This document shows positions 32,627 to 40,759 of a stretch of 46,425 nucleotides of DNA, one piece after another; the stretch's first letter is position 1; each line of letters begins with the position of its first letter. This stretch comes from Candidatus Argoarchaeum ethanivorans. Lineage in GTDB: Archaea > Halobacteriota > Methanosarcinia > Methanosarcinales > EX4572-44. The notes under the pieces are model-generated. The model had not been told where the DNA came from. It ran no database searches and was given only the letters and a program-made list of their open reading frames with translations. Location of the stretch: positions 1-46,425 of the forward strand of contig CAJHIS010000005.1 of NCBI GenBank assembly GCA_905067555.1. Direction: 5' to 3'. The position numbers and the translations under genes are program-made.

Positions 32627-33280
32627 ATGACACGCAATAAATACCACCAGCAACTGCAAAAACTTAAAGCAGATACGATCAGGATGGGCAATATGGCAGG
32701 AGATAATATCAAAAAAGCAATTGCATCACTGAAACATCAGAATCTTGATGAAGCTAACGAGGTGATCAACTCAGACGATGAGATTGACAACCTCTATGCA
32801 ACGATTGAAGATACGTGCTTTGCCCTCCTTGCATTGCAGCAGCCGATGGCAAAGGACCTCCGCCTGATAGGATCGACCATTAAAATCATTATCGACCTTG
32901 AGCGCATAGGAGATCTTGCTCTTGAAATAGCATGGATAACCAAGTCCACCATCAAACAACCACACATAAAACCACTGGTAGATTTGCCAAGAATGGCTGA
33001 GATATGTAGCGAAATGCTCACCTCTACCATGCAGGCATTCGAGAGTTGCGATAGTGAACTTGCAAAACAAACTGCAAAAAGAGATGATGAAATTGATGCC
33101 CTCTTTGATCAGGTACGCCGGGAACTCATCACTTATATGATAGAAGACCCAACAAAGATAAAAAACGCATCACACCTGACCTTTGCAGCACGCTACCTCG
33201 AACGCAGTGGCGATCACGTTACCAATGTCTGTGAGAGCGTCGTGTACATGGCAACAGGTGAGCGAGTCGATCTTAATTGA
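32627..33280 (+). CDS. phoU: phosphate regulator PhoU
   Basis: A 217-residue three-helix-bundle repeat protein. ATG 32627 (MTRNKYHQQLQKLKADTIRMG) is chosen because the frame upstream is repeat DNA. The acidic metal-binding motifs are DDEIDNLYATIED (near 45) and KRDDEIDALFDQVRRE (near 150), with DLRLIGSTIKIIIDLERIGDLA between. PhoU restrains PstSCAB uptake when phosphate is ample. The hairpin cluster separates it from pstB by 190 bp. Confidence 0.95.
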   Translation: MTRNKYHQQLQKLKADTIRMGNMAGDNIKKAIASLKHQNLDEANEVINSDDEIDNLYATIEDTCFALLALQQPMAKDLRLIGSTIKIIIDLERIGDLALEIAWITKSTIKQPHIKPLVDLPRMAEICSEMLTSTMQAFESCDSELAKQTAKRDDEIDALFDQVRRELITYMIEDPTKIKNASHLTFAARYLERSGDHVTNVCESVVYMATGERVDLN

Positions 33281-33313
33281 TAAACCTGGTTGAAGCCTTA
33301 AAACCCAAAAGCC

Positions 33314-33319
33314 TTATAT
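33314..33319 (+). promoter_or_regulatory. TATA box for mch
   Basis: GCCTTATATG lies about 35 bases before ATG 33353, predicting transcription start near 33343 and a leader of about 10 nt. Confidence 0.5.
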
Positions 33320-33352
33320 GTTGATTTTGTTATTTACCTTCTGGCGATTACA

Positions 33353-34303
33353 ATGTTGAGCGTAAATGAAAGAGCATTAGAAATTACTGAAGTAATGACA
33401 GACTGGGCAGAAGAACTCAAAGTAGAAGAGATAAAGCTTAAAAATAAGGCAACAGTCATTGATTGTGGTGTCAATGTCACTGGAAGTTATGAAGCTGGTT
33501 TGATGTTTACTGATGTGTGTATGGGTGGTCTTGGCACAAGCAATATCAGTGTTCATAAACTTGGAGATGTTGCACTATCTTTTATTGATGTCACGACAGA
33601 TCACCCGTCCATTTCGTGTCTTGCCTCGCAGATGGCTGGCTGGCAGATCAATGTGGATAAGTATGTTGCGATGGGTTCAGGCCCAGCACGTGCATTATCA
33701 TTAAAGCCAAAGAAAATTTATAAACGCATTGGTTACAATGACAAATTTGACGGTGCTGTCATTGCTCTTGAATCAAATGAGCTTCCTGATGAAAAGGTGA
33801 TGGGATTTATTGCCAAGGAATGTGGAATTGATGTTGAAAATATTGTGGCACTGGTAGCTCCAACTGCTTCGATTGTAGGTTCTGTGCAAGTCTCTGGCAG
33901 GGTGGTGGAAGCTGGCGTCCATAAGTTGAATGAACTTGGATATGATACTAATAAGATTATCTGTGGGGCAGGAGTAGCACCAATTGCACCAGTTTTGAGT
34001 GATAATACGAAAGCAATGGGCTCAACCAATGATGGTGTAATATATTATGGTTCTGTCAACCTGACTCTAAAAGGTTTTGACGAAAGTATGTTCAAAAAGG
34101 TTACTTCCAGTGCATCAGAGAGTTATGGTAGGCCACTCTACGAAATATTTAAAGAAGCAGATTATGATTTCTATAAGATTGATGTGGACATCTTTGCCCC
34201 TGCGGAAATGACAGTAAACGACCTTGAAACAGGAAAAACATACCATACAGGTTACCTAAATGACGAGGTAATACTGAAATCTTACGAAATCAAAAATCTA
34301 TAA
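33353..34303 (+). CDS. mch: methenyl-tetrahydromethanopterin cyclohydrolase
   Basis: A 316-residue cytosolic enzyme that interconverts methenyl-H4MPT and formyl-H4MPT, a core step of methanogenesis and of reverse methane oxidation. Family segments visible include [43 protein letters not shown] (near 114) and [17 protein letters not shown]. Length matches archaeal Mch. It stands alone with its own promoter between phoU and restriction debris. This is the best single marker of C1 lineage in the window. Confidence 0.97.
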   Translation: MLSVNERALEITEVMTDWAEELKVEEIKLKNKATVIDCGVNVTGSYEAGLMFTDVCMGGLGTSNISVHKLGDVALSFIDVTTDHPSISCLASQMAGWQINVDKYVAMGSGPARALSLKPKKIYKRIGYNDKFDGAVIALESNELPDEKVMGFIAKECGIDVENIVALVAPTASIVGSVQVSGRVVEAGVHKLNELGYDTNKIICGAGVAPIAPVLSDNTKAMGSTNDGVIYYGSVNLTLKGFDESMFKKVTSSASESYGRPLYEIFKEADYDFYKIDVDIFAPAEMTVNDLETGKTYHTGYLNDEVILKSYEIKNL

Positions 34304-34400
34304 GTCTCAACCGCCAAACCATTGGAATAAATCAGGGGCATTCCAATCAACATTTGCTTATCTACTAAACTGTATCTGCTTTGCCAGATCCTTGATTTGA

Positions 34401-34538
34401 AACTCAACCGCTAACTGTATACAAACCCGCACCCCCAAAAAACTGCGTGATACGCTGTTGCCGAAGCTTATTGGTGGTGAAGTTGGGGCACAATTAGAGC
34501 AACAAGAGGCTGGTGTATGGACAAAAGAGATATTGTAA
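34401..34538 (+). pseudogene. C-terminal remnant of HsdS (type I restriction specificity subunit)
   Basis: The frame ending at TAA 34536-34538 reads LRDTLLPKLIGGEVG, the well-known C-terminal signature LRDTLLPKLISGE of HsdS proteins. Only about 45 residues remain and no start is seen; the upstream part to mch has no HsdS-like coding. The rhuM start (34517) overlaps its end, the arrangement seen in complete type I loci. Confidence 0.7.
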
Positions 34539-35539
34539 AACAACAATCAGATTTCATCCTCTACACCTCAAATGAAGGAGACGTGAATGTAGAAGTATTT
34601 CTGAAGGATGAAACCGTCTGGCTCACCCAGAAAGCAATCGGCAAACTGTTTGGAAAATCGAAAGCAACGATCAGCGAGCATCTTAAGAAAATATATGCAG
34701 AAGGAGAGTTGCAGATAGATTCAACTGTTCGGAATTTCCGAACAGTTCAAACAGAAGGCTTGAGGCAAGTAGTGCGAGATTTGGAGTTCTACAACCTCGA
34801 CGCCATCATTTCGGTAGGCTACCGCGTCAACTCATATCAGGCTACGCAGTTCCGCATCTGGGCGACAAAAACCCTGAAAAAATATATCATCAAAGGCTTC
34901 GTCCTGGATGATGAACGGATCAAGCAGGGCAACCAGGTTTTCGGCAGGGATTATTTCGAGGAACTCCTTGAGCGAATCAGGGAAATCCGTGCAAGTGAGC
35001 GGCGGTTTTATCAGAAGATCACTGACATCTACGCGCTTGCTGTCGATTATGACAAAAACGCGCCAGTAACAAAAGATTTTTTCGCAACGGTTCAGAATAA
35101 ACTCCACTGGGCAATCACCGGAAAAACCGCTGCGGAAATAATCTATGACTCTGCGGATGCAAAAAAGATGTATATGGGTTTAACAAACTGGAAGCGGGCA
35201 CCGGACGGGAAAATAATAAAGTCCGATATTTCCATTGCAAAGAATTACTTAAACGAGGCCCACATAAAGGAACTGAATCAAATCATCTCTGCCTATCTTG
35301 ATCTGGCGGAAAACCGGGCACAACGGCAGATTTTAATGAAAATGGAAGACTGGATTCAGTTTCTCCATAATTTTTTGGAATTATCCAGCTACCCGATATT
35401 ACAGGATAAAGGCAAAGTCAGCGCATTGAAAGCAAAGCTAAAAGCTGAGCAGGAATACGAAGAATATCGGGTTATACAGGATATAAATTACATTTCAGAT
35501 TTTGACAACGAGATAAAACACATCAAGGGAAAAATATGA
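34517..35539 (+). CDS. RhuM-family (virulence RhuM/COG3943) protein
   Basis: A 340-residue intact RhuM family protein. The N-terminal DNA-binding region has VEVFLKDETVWLTQKAIGKLFGKSK, then AGELQIDSTVRNFRTVQTEG. DLEFYNLDAIISVGYRVNSYQATQFRIWAT is the conserved core, and the C-terminal half is helical. RhuM genes are often embedded between hsdS and hsdR of type I restriction systems, as here. Biochemical function is unknown; a Fic/toxin-regulator association has been suggested for relatives. Confidence 0.88.
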   Translation: MDKRDIVKQQSDFILYTSNEGDVNVEVFLKDETVWLTQKAIGKLFGKSKATISEHLKKIYAEGELQIDSTVRNFRTVQTEGLRQVVRDLEFYNLDAIISVGYRVNSYQATQFRIWATKTLKKYIIKGFVLDDERIKQGNQVFGRDYFEELLERIREIRASERRFYQKITDIYALAVDYDKNAPVTKDFFATVQNKLHWAITGKTAAEIIYDSADAKKMYMGLTNWKRAPDGKIIKSDISIAKNYLNEAHIKELNQIISAYLDLAENRAQRQILMKMEDWIQFLHNFLELSSYPILQDKGKVSALKAKLKAEQEYEEYRVIQDINYISDFDNEIKHIKGKI

Positions 35540-35723
35540 CTGACAAAAAATTACCCGACAATCAAATTACCGTTTACCAAACATAGGATGGAAAAAGCAA
35601 TATTGAGGTGCTGTATGCCAATGAGAGACTCTGGATTGCAAGAAATATCAGGTAAAACAGGTCGCACAGGACATTGTAACACACTTTAAGCAGCGCCATG
35701 AAGTGTTCGAGAGAATGGAATGA
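35536..35723 (+). pseudogene. decayed second rhuM-like start and HsdR fragment
   Basis: ATG 35536 overlaps the rhuM stop. The frame MTDKKLPDNQITVYQT, stop, DGKSNIEVLYANERLWI resembles the beginning of another rhuM gene (YQTEDGK...ERLWL) broken by TAG. A second frame, 35652-35723, reads QVAQDIVTHFKQRHEVFERME, which resembles the HsdR segment after the helicase core. It is debris of a type I restriction locus. Confidence 0.6.
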
Positions 35724-35732
35724 TCGTGGCAC

Positions 35733-36422
35733 TCACATCGCTTGCTGCATACGTCCTCCATCCTCGATCCCGGCTTCAGCAGCCGCGGTGTCCTTGCGTT
35801 TCTTGCTTGCAGCCAGATTCATGAGTGGTTTTACTTTGTTGGATGCCATTACGATAGCCTTCAATGCCTCTGATGCTTTTTCGAGCACCTTTTCGTATAA
35901 ATCCACCCCATAGGAATCAATGCCAACGATAAGTGGTCCAAAATCCTTTACCTCGAATTCCCACACAGCTTCAGCCATGCCAAGATTTTGCCAGTGAACA
36001 TTAATTACTCTTGATATTCCTTCTGCTGCGAGAACAGCACAGCCACCAGTGTATGCAAGGTATACGCACCTTCCTCTAAATAATGGTGCAATTCCTTTCA
36101 TTCCACCCTTCCCGATTATGGCACGAATGCCAGTATTCTCTACCAGTGCGGGCGTCATCTGTGTCATTCTTTCACTGGTTGTTGGTCCGGCTGACACCAC
36201 CTGCCAGCCGCTTTCAGTCTTTTTTAAGAGCGGACCGCAGTGATAGATCATAGCACCAGTGAGATCAAAAGGCAGCTTCCTGTGATGTGAAAGTGTATCC
36301 AGGATGTGCCTGTGTGCTTCATCCCGCGCGGTAAACACTTTTCCTGTGAGATATAAAATATCTCCTGCTTTTAATTTCAGAATTGCCTCTTTTGTAAGTG
36401 GTGTGGTTAATCGGTGTTCCAT
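35733..36422 (-). CDS. fumB: class I fumarate hydratase, beta subunit
   Basis: A 229-residue subunit of the [4Fe-4S] two-subunit fumarase (C-terminal domain of class I enzymes), interconverting fumarate and malate. Landmarks: LKAGDILYLTGKVFTARDEAHRH (near 16), YHCGPLLKK (near 60), SAGPTTSERM, IIGKGGM and FRGRCVYLAYTGGCAVLAA (near 115). It is 3.5 kb from its alpha partner at 39932, with accessory genes between. Malate dehydrogenase at 40750 completes the pathway step. Confidence 0.94.
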   Translation of the reverse strand: MEHRLTTPLTKEAILKLKAGDILYLTGKVFTARDEAHRHILDTLSHHRKLPFDLTGAMIYHCGPLLKKTESGWQVVSAGPTTSERMTQMTPALVENTGIRAIIGKGGMKGIAPLFRGRCVYLAYTGGCAVLAAEGISRVINVHWQNLGMAEAVWEFEVKDFGPLIVGIDSYGVDLYEKVLEKASEALKAIVMASNKVKPLMNLAASKKRKDTAAAEAGIEDGGRMQQAM

Positions 36423-36434
36423 TTCAATATCCCT

Positions 36435-36743
36435 TTATTTCCTGCACTCGATTGCTTTGCAATCGAGAGTTATTTCCGCACCCAGACGTTTTGCCATTGA
36501 TGCGATCTTTTCAATCTTCTGAGGCGGGATATGTGTAAGCTCAACACCGACTACAACCTCAATATCCCACTCATTCTCATGCTTTGCCCCGAGTCCTGCC
36601 TCGATCACATACTCGATATTTGAGAAATTGACATGATCTCTGATCCTAATTACCGTATAGCCTTTAACAAGCGCACGTCTAAAGTGTTCACTCGGTATAA
36701 GCTCACCATCACTAAGTAACGTGTGTGTATGAAGGTCAATCAC
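36435..36743 (-). pseudogene. PHP-domain phosphoesterase, truncated by a hairpin palindrome
   Basis: A 102-residue remnant of a PHP-superfamily (histidinol phosphatase-like) protein: MIDLHTHTLLSDGELIPSE with the HTH metal motif, RDHVNFSN, and GVELTHIPPQKIEKIASMAKRLGAEI. Homologues of about 220 residues continue past GAEI with the remaining metal ligands; here the frame instead reads through hairpin DNA (TLDCKAIECRK) and stops. The second half is absent, so it should be inactive. The tail and stop come from the palindrome at 36447-36467. Confidence 0.75.
36447..36467. repeat. hairpin palindrome at the truncated PHP gene
   Basis: CTCGATTGC / GCAATCGAG with TTT loop, flanked by TGCA and AGTTATTTCCGCA, the usual element context. 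Confidence 0.9.
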
Positions 36744-36822
36744 AGATCTCGCCTTTCTTCATCCTTTTCTTCCACACTTAACCAATACAGATCATACACC
36801 ATCACCACCAAATTTTTTGTTT

Positions 36823-37062
36823 TCATCTTTTCCTCCCGAACAACCGTTCTTCATTTCTCTTCTGCATCTCTCTCATCCACTTCGGCTGCTTGCTTTGACC
36901 CCAGTCACTACTGGCAACAAAGGAAAAAACAAACAACGCGACAAAAATCGTTGCCAACCAAACTCCAATAAACATCGCCAGTACTAACCAGATGAAGAAC
37001 CCAACAAACAACATACCTGTTAGTCCCTTCGCTACATCGCCTGCCGTCCACACAACTTTCAT
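36823..37062 (-). CDS. small two-helix membrane protein
   Basis: A 79-residue protein with two adjacent membrane segments (LTGMLFVGFFIWLVLAMF and WLATIFVALFVFSFVA, about 14-52) and a basic cytoplasmic tail (KQPKWMREMQKRNEERLFGRKR, last 22 residues, listed in part). An excellent AGGAGGTGA ribosome binding site precedes the ATG by 7 bases, so it is certainly translated. Function unknown. It follows the HhH gene by about 96 bp on the same strand. Confidence 0.75.
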   Translation of the reverse strand: MKVVWTAGDVAKGLTGMLFVGFFIWLVLAMFIGVWLATIFVALFVFSFVASSDWGQSKQPKWMREMQKRNEERLFGRKR

Positions 37063-37158
37063 TTTCGTTCACCTCCTTTTATTTTTTTTACTCTCCTATC
37101 GCATTTAAGCCCCTGCTGCTCAACCCCAAATGAATTGTGAGGCATATAGGGGATTAAT

Positions 37159-38154
37159 TTATTGTTTTCCTTCATACGAACAAACATCGTGAAAAATACA
37201 TTTCTTTTCATCCACCCCATGGAGGCATCCATTAGCAGTGCATACAAATCCCATCTCCCACAGTGCCACATCAATCTGTCTCGCAGTGAGATTATAATCT
37301 TTGCCAAATTTTCTGATCGCTTCCACCAGATCATTTTCATAAAAAGGAAAGTCCATTCTTTCGGCCACTCTAACGACATGTACGTCCACAAAAATTAATT
37401 CAAAGTCATCGAGATCTATGTCGCCAGATAGATTCTTCACCTGAAGAAACATCCTTGCTTTTGTGCTTATCCCCCGTATCTGCTCCAGAAGTGATCTGAT
37501 AATTATTGTTCTCCTGGTTTTATTCTCAGTCAATGCGTTTATCTTTGAAAAAAGCTCGTTGAAACTCGATATCTCAGCATTATTCAGTAGACATAAAGTA
37601 TCATAATAGAAAAACACTCTTGGCTCTTTCCTATTCGGGAGTTTAAATTCGTTAATCAGTTTTTTCCACTCATTCACAGGACATTCATTTCTATATTCAC
37701 ATTTCTCGAATGCTTCCTGTCTGCACCATTCACCTTCATGATAGAACTTCTCTGATCTGTAACGTTTTTTTATCTCTTTAATTATCTCTTTATTCGATTC
37801 ATATTTATTGAATTTTATACCCAAAATAGATTTAATTACCTCCTCTTTTCGCTTAGAATAAGGACACCCCTGAGGGAAATCCTTTTCCAAAGTGATCAAT
37901 TCCTTCTCCCCGGAAGTGCACATCTCTGCCATCTTCCTAAGCATAGGACCCATAGATCTACCAAAGGACTGTGAAAACGAAAGATACCATAGAGCAAGGT
38001 CAGAATCCGCGGTATAATCTTGGATAGCAGTAAAAGATCTCTTAAATACGTTATCCCCGTTCTCTTCATTATTAATCCAATTAGGGTCTCCACCACCTTT
38101 TGAATACTCTCTGATAATATCGGCGATCTTCTCTTCCCTGTCTTTAATATTCAT
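37159..38154 (-). CDS. divergent endonuclease III-like HhH-GPD protein
   Basis: A 331-residue protein. A C-terminal part resembles the HhH-GPD glycosylase fold. IRGISTKARMF (near 225) aligns with the LPGVGRKTA hairpin, putting K at the catalytic lysine position. FVDVHVVRVAERM (near 255) aligns with VDTHVxRVxxR, giving the catalytic aspartate. The C-terminus has four cysteines (CTANGC, then KKCIFHDVC, about 306-328), reminiscent of the Fe-S loop of endonuclease III but with different spacing. The N-terminal 200 residues, with further cysteines (CRQEAFEKCEYRNECP), are unfamiliar. Base excision or another DNA-processing role is inferred. Confidence 0.55.
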   Translation of the reverse strand: MNIKDREEKIADIIREYSKGGGDPNWINNEENGDNVFKRSFTAIQDYTADSDLALWYLSFSQSFGRSMGPMLRKMAEMCTSGEKELITLEKDFPQGCPYSKRKEEVIKSILGIKFNKYESNKEIIKEIKKRYRSEKFYHEGEWCRQEAFEKCEYRNECPVNEWKKLINEFKLPNRKEPRVFFYYDTLCLLNNAEISSFNELFSKINALTENKTRRTIIIRSLLEQIRGISTKARMFLQVKNLSGDIDLDDFELIFVDVHVVRVAERMDFPFYENDLVEAIRKFGKDYNLTARQIDVALWEMGFVCTANGCLHGVDEKKCIFHDVCSYEGKQ

Positions 38155-38172
38155 ATTTCTATATACACCTTC

Positions 38173-38863
38173 TCACGAATACTTCCAATTATAATACTCC
38201 TCACGACTCTTAATTGTCGATGGATCAACATTACCATTACCATATATTAAATATATGAAAAGTACGTCATCTTCCAGATATTCACGGGATTGCCATCTTC
38301 CGAATGTTGAACTTTCTTCAGGGAAAGCGTAACAAAGTCCAATGGCGGTATCCAGTACCCACGCTGTTTTATACTTATCTGTAGTTTCGTTGTAGTCAAG
38401 AACAACATGAAGGTGATTTTTGCACATAATAACATCGCCTCTATAATACTGAGGTTGTGATAAAAACTCTATATATTCATCCTGATTTCGATATTCGCGA
38501 TCGGTCATGATCGTTGATAGATCAACATGGTCTATTTTGATTGGATAGTACTCCTCTCTAAAATCTCGGTCATTCGCATTTCGGTCTTTCCAATGTCTGT
38601 CATTATAAAGATAATATGCCCACTCATCTTTATCGCTTTTGAGTATACCCTTGAATATACATGCTGTCTTATACTTGTCAGTACTTCCTATCGTAATCAA
38701 GAATAACTAACTCAGAGACACCTTCTTGTTTATCTGTAATAATATCGCCTTTACAATATTTTGGTGGAGGGGTCGCTGCTTTTTCTCCAATACATCCCGC
38801 GAATATCACCGCTGCTACAATCGCTACTATGGCTATTAAGCCCACTATGGTATTCTTTTGCAC
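38173..38863 (-). pseudogene. lipoprotein gene broken by one extra base
   Basis: The first frame (38863-38678) encodes a lipoprotein signal: MQKNTIVGLIAIVAIVAAVIF then AGC as lipobox. The second frame (to 38173) continues the mature protein. At the break, VILDYDR runs into STDKYKTACIF only if one base of AGGAAGTACT is removed. That matches the internal repeat HVVLDYNETTDKYKTAWVL later in the protein, residue for residue. The protein has two such repeats (YCKGDIITDK and YYRGDVIMCK) and an EYYNWKYS-type end. Function unknown. A sequencing error is possible. Confidence 0.7.
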
Positions 38864-39389
38864 TTATTTTTCACCTTTTTAAAATTTATATCGGCTTCAT
38901 ATATTAAAGTCATTATACCCCGTACTTACAGGTACAGGGCTCGTTAGCGTTTTTCTTCTTATAAATATTTTGGTTTCTCCTTGTAATTCTTACGTCCCAA
39001 TATATTTCCCAACAGCTTCCAGATCCATGACCAACAGATCTATGGTAGCATCCCAGAGCCCACGAATGATCGGTGCACCATTCTTTTAAATGAGGAAAGT
39101 GCTGCTCTCGGTATCCTGCTCGTTTTTCCCTTGATCTTCTTTGCGATGAAACTTGCAGAATACTTTACAGTTACAAAATATTCTGGTAAATATTTATACA
39201 GATCTTATAAATCTGCCTGTGTAAGAACCAAAAACAATGTGTTGATTGTGCTGCACCTCAGAAAACTCACAAACAATGATTTACCTGGACTGCATCATCT
39301 TATAGGAATTTTTAAGACACGGATTAACGATAGCCTCAACCCAAACAATCCAGCTCAAATGAATCACCGGGGCATCGTAGTAAAACATC
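38864..39389. other. gene-poor stretch upstream of HicBA's 3' side
   Basis: No gene I can support. The plus-strand frame 39060-39442 contains LLNEESAALGILLVFPLIFF then AMKLAEYF, like a membrane-protein piece, but it has no ribosome binding site and runs antisense into hicA, so it may be a gene fragment. GTACTTACAGGTAC at 38920-38936 is a short inverted repeat. Confidence 0.5.
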
Positions 39390-39614
39390 CTACCGTTGTA
39401 ACAACTCAACAAATTCATCAACGGTTAAACCAGCAAATTTGATAAGCTTTCTGAGTGTGCCCCTATCAAGTTCTTTATGTCTTGGAACAGAAAGTGTAAC
39501 TACAGAGCTATGTTTTACCATTATGGTATGACCTGTTTGCCTTGCCACGAACCATCCAGCTTTATTAAAAGCCTTAACCGCTTCTATGCCAGATATTCTT
39601 GGTAGTTTTGCCAT
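39390..39614 (-). CDS. hicA: HicA-type mRNA interferase toxin
   Basis: A 74-residue dsRBD-like toxin. ISGIEAVKAFNKAGWFVARQTGHTIMVKH contains the characteristic GW...R..GSH region with the catalytic histidine in GHTIM. VPRHKELDRGTLRKLIKFAGLT is the standard ending. Its ATG overlaps the hicB stop region (39614), so the antitoxin gene comes first here. Confidence 0.9.
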   Translation of the reverse strand: MAKLPRISGIEAVKAFNKAGWFVARQTGHTIMVKHSSVVTLSVPRHKELDRGTLRKLIKFAGLTVDEFVELLQR

Positions 39615-39817
39615 CAGACAGCTACTTCCATTAACTTCTCTTCTCCTTTTATTTCAATCTTTTCATTCAAGACAGCTAAACAGCCTTGAATTGCATCCTT
39701 TATATTTTCCAGCGCCTCTTCGAAATTCTTCCCCTGTGATACACAGCCAGGTATGGATGGGCATTCGACGACGTACCAACCATCTTTTCCTTTACTGATT
39801 ACTACTTTATATTTCAT
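39614..39817 (-). CDS. hicB: HicB-type antitoxin
   Basis: A 67-residue protein with the degraded RNase H-like HicB fold: YKVVISKGKDGWYVVECPSIPGCVSQGKNFEEALENIKDAI (residues 3-43, listed in part elsewhere as the PSIPGC motif). It lacks a C-terminal RHH/HTH extension, so it belongs to the short HicB class, and promoter binding would need another factor. It pairs with hicA directly downstream. Confidence 0.9.
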   Translation of the reverse strand: MKYKVVISKGKDGWYVVECPSIPGCVSQGKNFEEALENIKDAIQGCLAVLNEKIEIKGEEKLMEVAV

Positions 39818-39910
39818 TTTTCAGCCACCACTAAAAGTATATTTTCGATATTTAAAAAGCTTTCCACAAAAATCTTTTTACTGAAAAAAATTAAGGGTTA
39901 CTGGTTATCT

Positions 39911-39931
39911 CTGCACAATGAAATTATGCTG
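39911..39931. repeat. degenerate hairpin palindrome at the fumA 3' end
   Basis: CTGCACAAT / ATTATGCTG with GAA loop: the same element as elsewhere with an A-T for G-C change on both sides of the stem top and one C-to-T and one A mismatch. It ends one base before the fumA stop codon region. Confidence 0.6.
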
Positions 39932-40759
39932 TTAAACAAACTTCTTATGTGCGCGTCGATTTGCCCAGCATTGAATATTTACTGCAACAGGAAGTGATGC
40001 TGTGTGGCAGTGCGCTATATTCACATGCACTGCCAGGGCAGTGGTATCGCCGCCAAGTCCCATCGCCCCGATTCCAAGTGTGTTCACAGCGTCACAGAGT
40101 TCCTGCTCAAAATCATTCATTTCATCAAGCGGTCTCAGTGCTGCTTTCTTGGAAAGACGAGCTGCGAGATCAAAGGAACCTCCAATTCCAACACCAACAA
40201 TTATTGGTGGACACGGCATACCACCTGCAGCAAACACAGTTTCAAGGACGAATCTTTTAATCTCTTCATTTTGCGACGGCTTGAGCATAGCAAGACGGCT
40301 CATGTTTTCTGAACCAGCACCCTTGGGATACACGAAAACTTCAAAATCACTACCTTCTGTTAGATTAAACGTAATATCAGGCAGTCCATCCCCGGTGTTG
40401 TCCAGTGAATTCTCTCTTGTTAAAGGATGTACTACATTTGGTCTGAGTGGTAGTGTTCCCGTTACATAGCGAAGTGCTTCACAGATGGCATCGTTTATAT
40501 TAAAATCAATAACAATATTTTTGCCAATTGTAACATTAAATATGAAAATCCCAGTGTCCTGACAGAGAGGATACTTTTTTTCTCTTGCAATTTCTATGTT
40601 CTTCAGTATTGCAGAAAGTTGTGACTTTGCTACTGTGTTTGACTCCTTCTGCCATGCATCCTCCAGTGCAATTACCGTGTCCACTGGCAGAATTGTCTCA
40701 GACCGGATGATTAACTCTATTATATTTTTTACAAAAAAGTCGCGGGAAATTATAGACAT
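39932..40759 (-). CDS. fumA: class I fumarate hydratase, alpha subunit
   Basis: A 275-residue subunit carrying the [4Fe-4S] cluster. Candidate cysteine ligands are in KKYPLCQDTGIF (near 64), GGMPCPPIIVG (near 182) and NIQCWANRR (near 266). KGAGSENMSRLAMLKPSQ and IGIGGSFDLAARL-type segments are typical (here GVGIGGSFDLAARLSKKA). Its start overlaps the mdh stop by 10 bp, so fumA and mdh form one transcript. The beta subunit is at 35733. Confidence 0.95.
   Translation of the reverse strand: MSIISRDFFVKNIIELIIRSETILPVDTVIALEDAWQKESNTVAKSQLSAILKNIEIAREKKYPLCQDTGIFIFNVTIGKNIVIDFNINDAICEALRYVTGTLPLRPNVVHPLTRENSLDNTGDGLPDITFNLTEGSDFEVFVYPKGAGSENMSRLAMLKPSQNEEIKRFVLETVFAAGGMPCPPIIVGVGIGGSFDLAARLSKKAALRPLDEMNDFEQELCDAVNTLGIGAMGLGGDTTALAVHVNIAHCHTASLPVAVNIQCWANRRAHKKFV

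Noticed and set aside
39131-39442. Open frame of 103 codons on the plus strand with a hydrophobic start
   Set aside because: It runs antisense through hicA, lacks a ribosome binding site, and loses protein-like character after the first 15 residues; kept only as a possible fragment.
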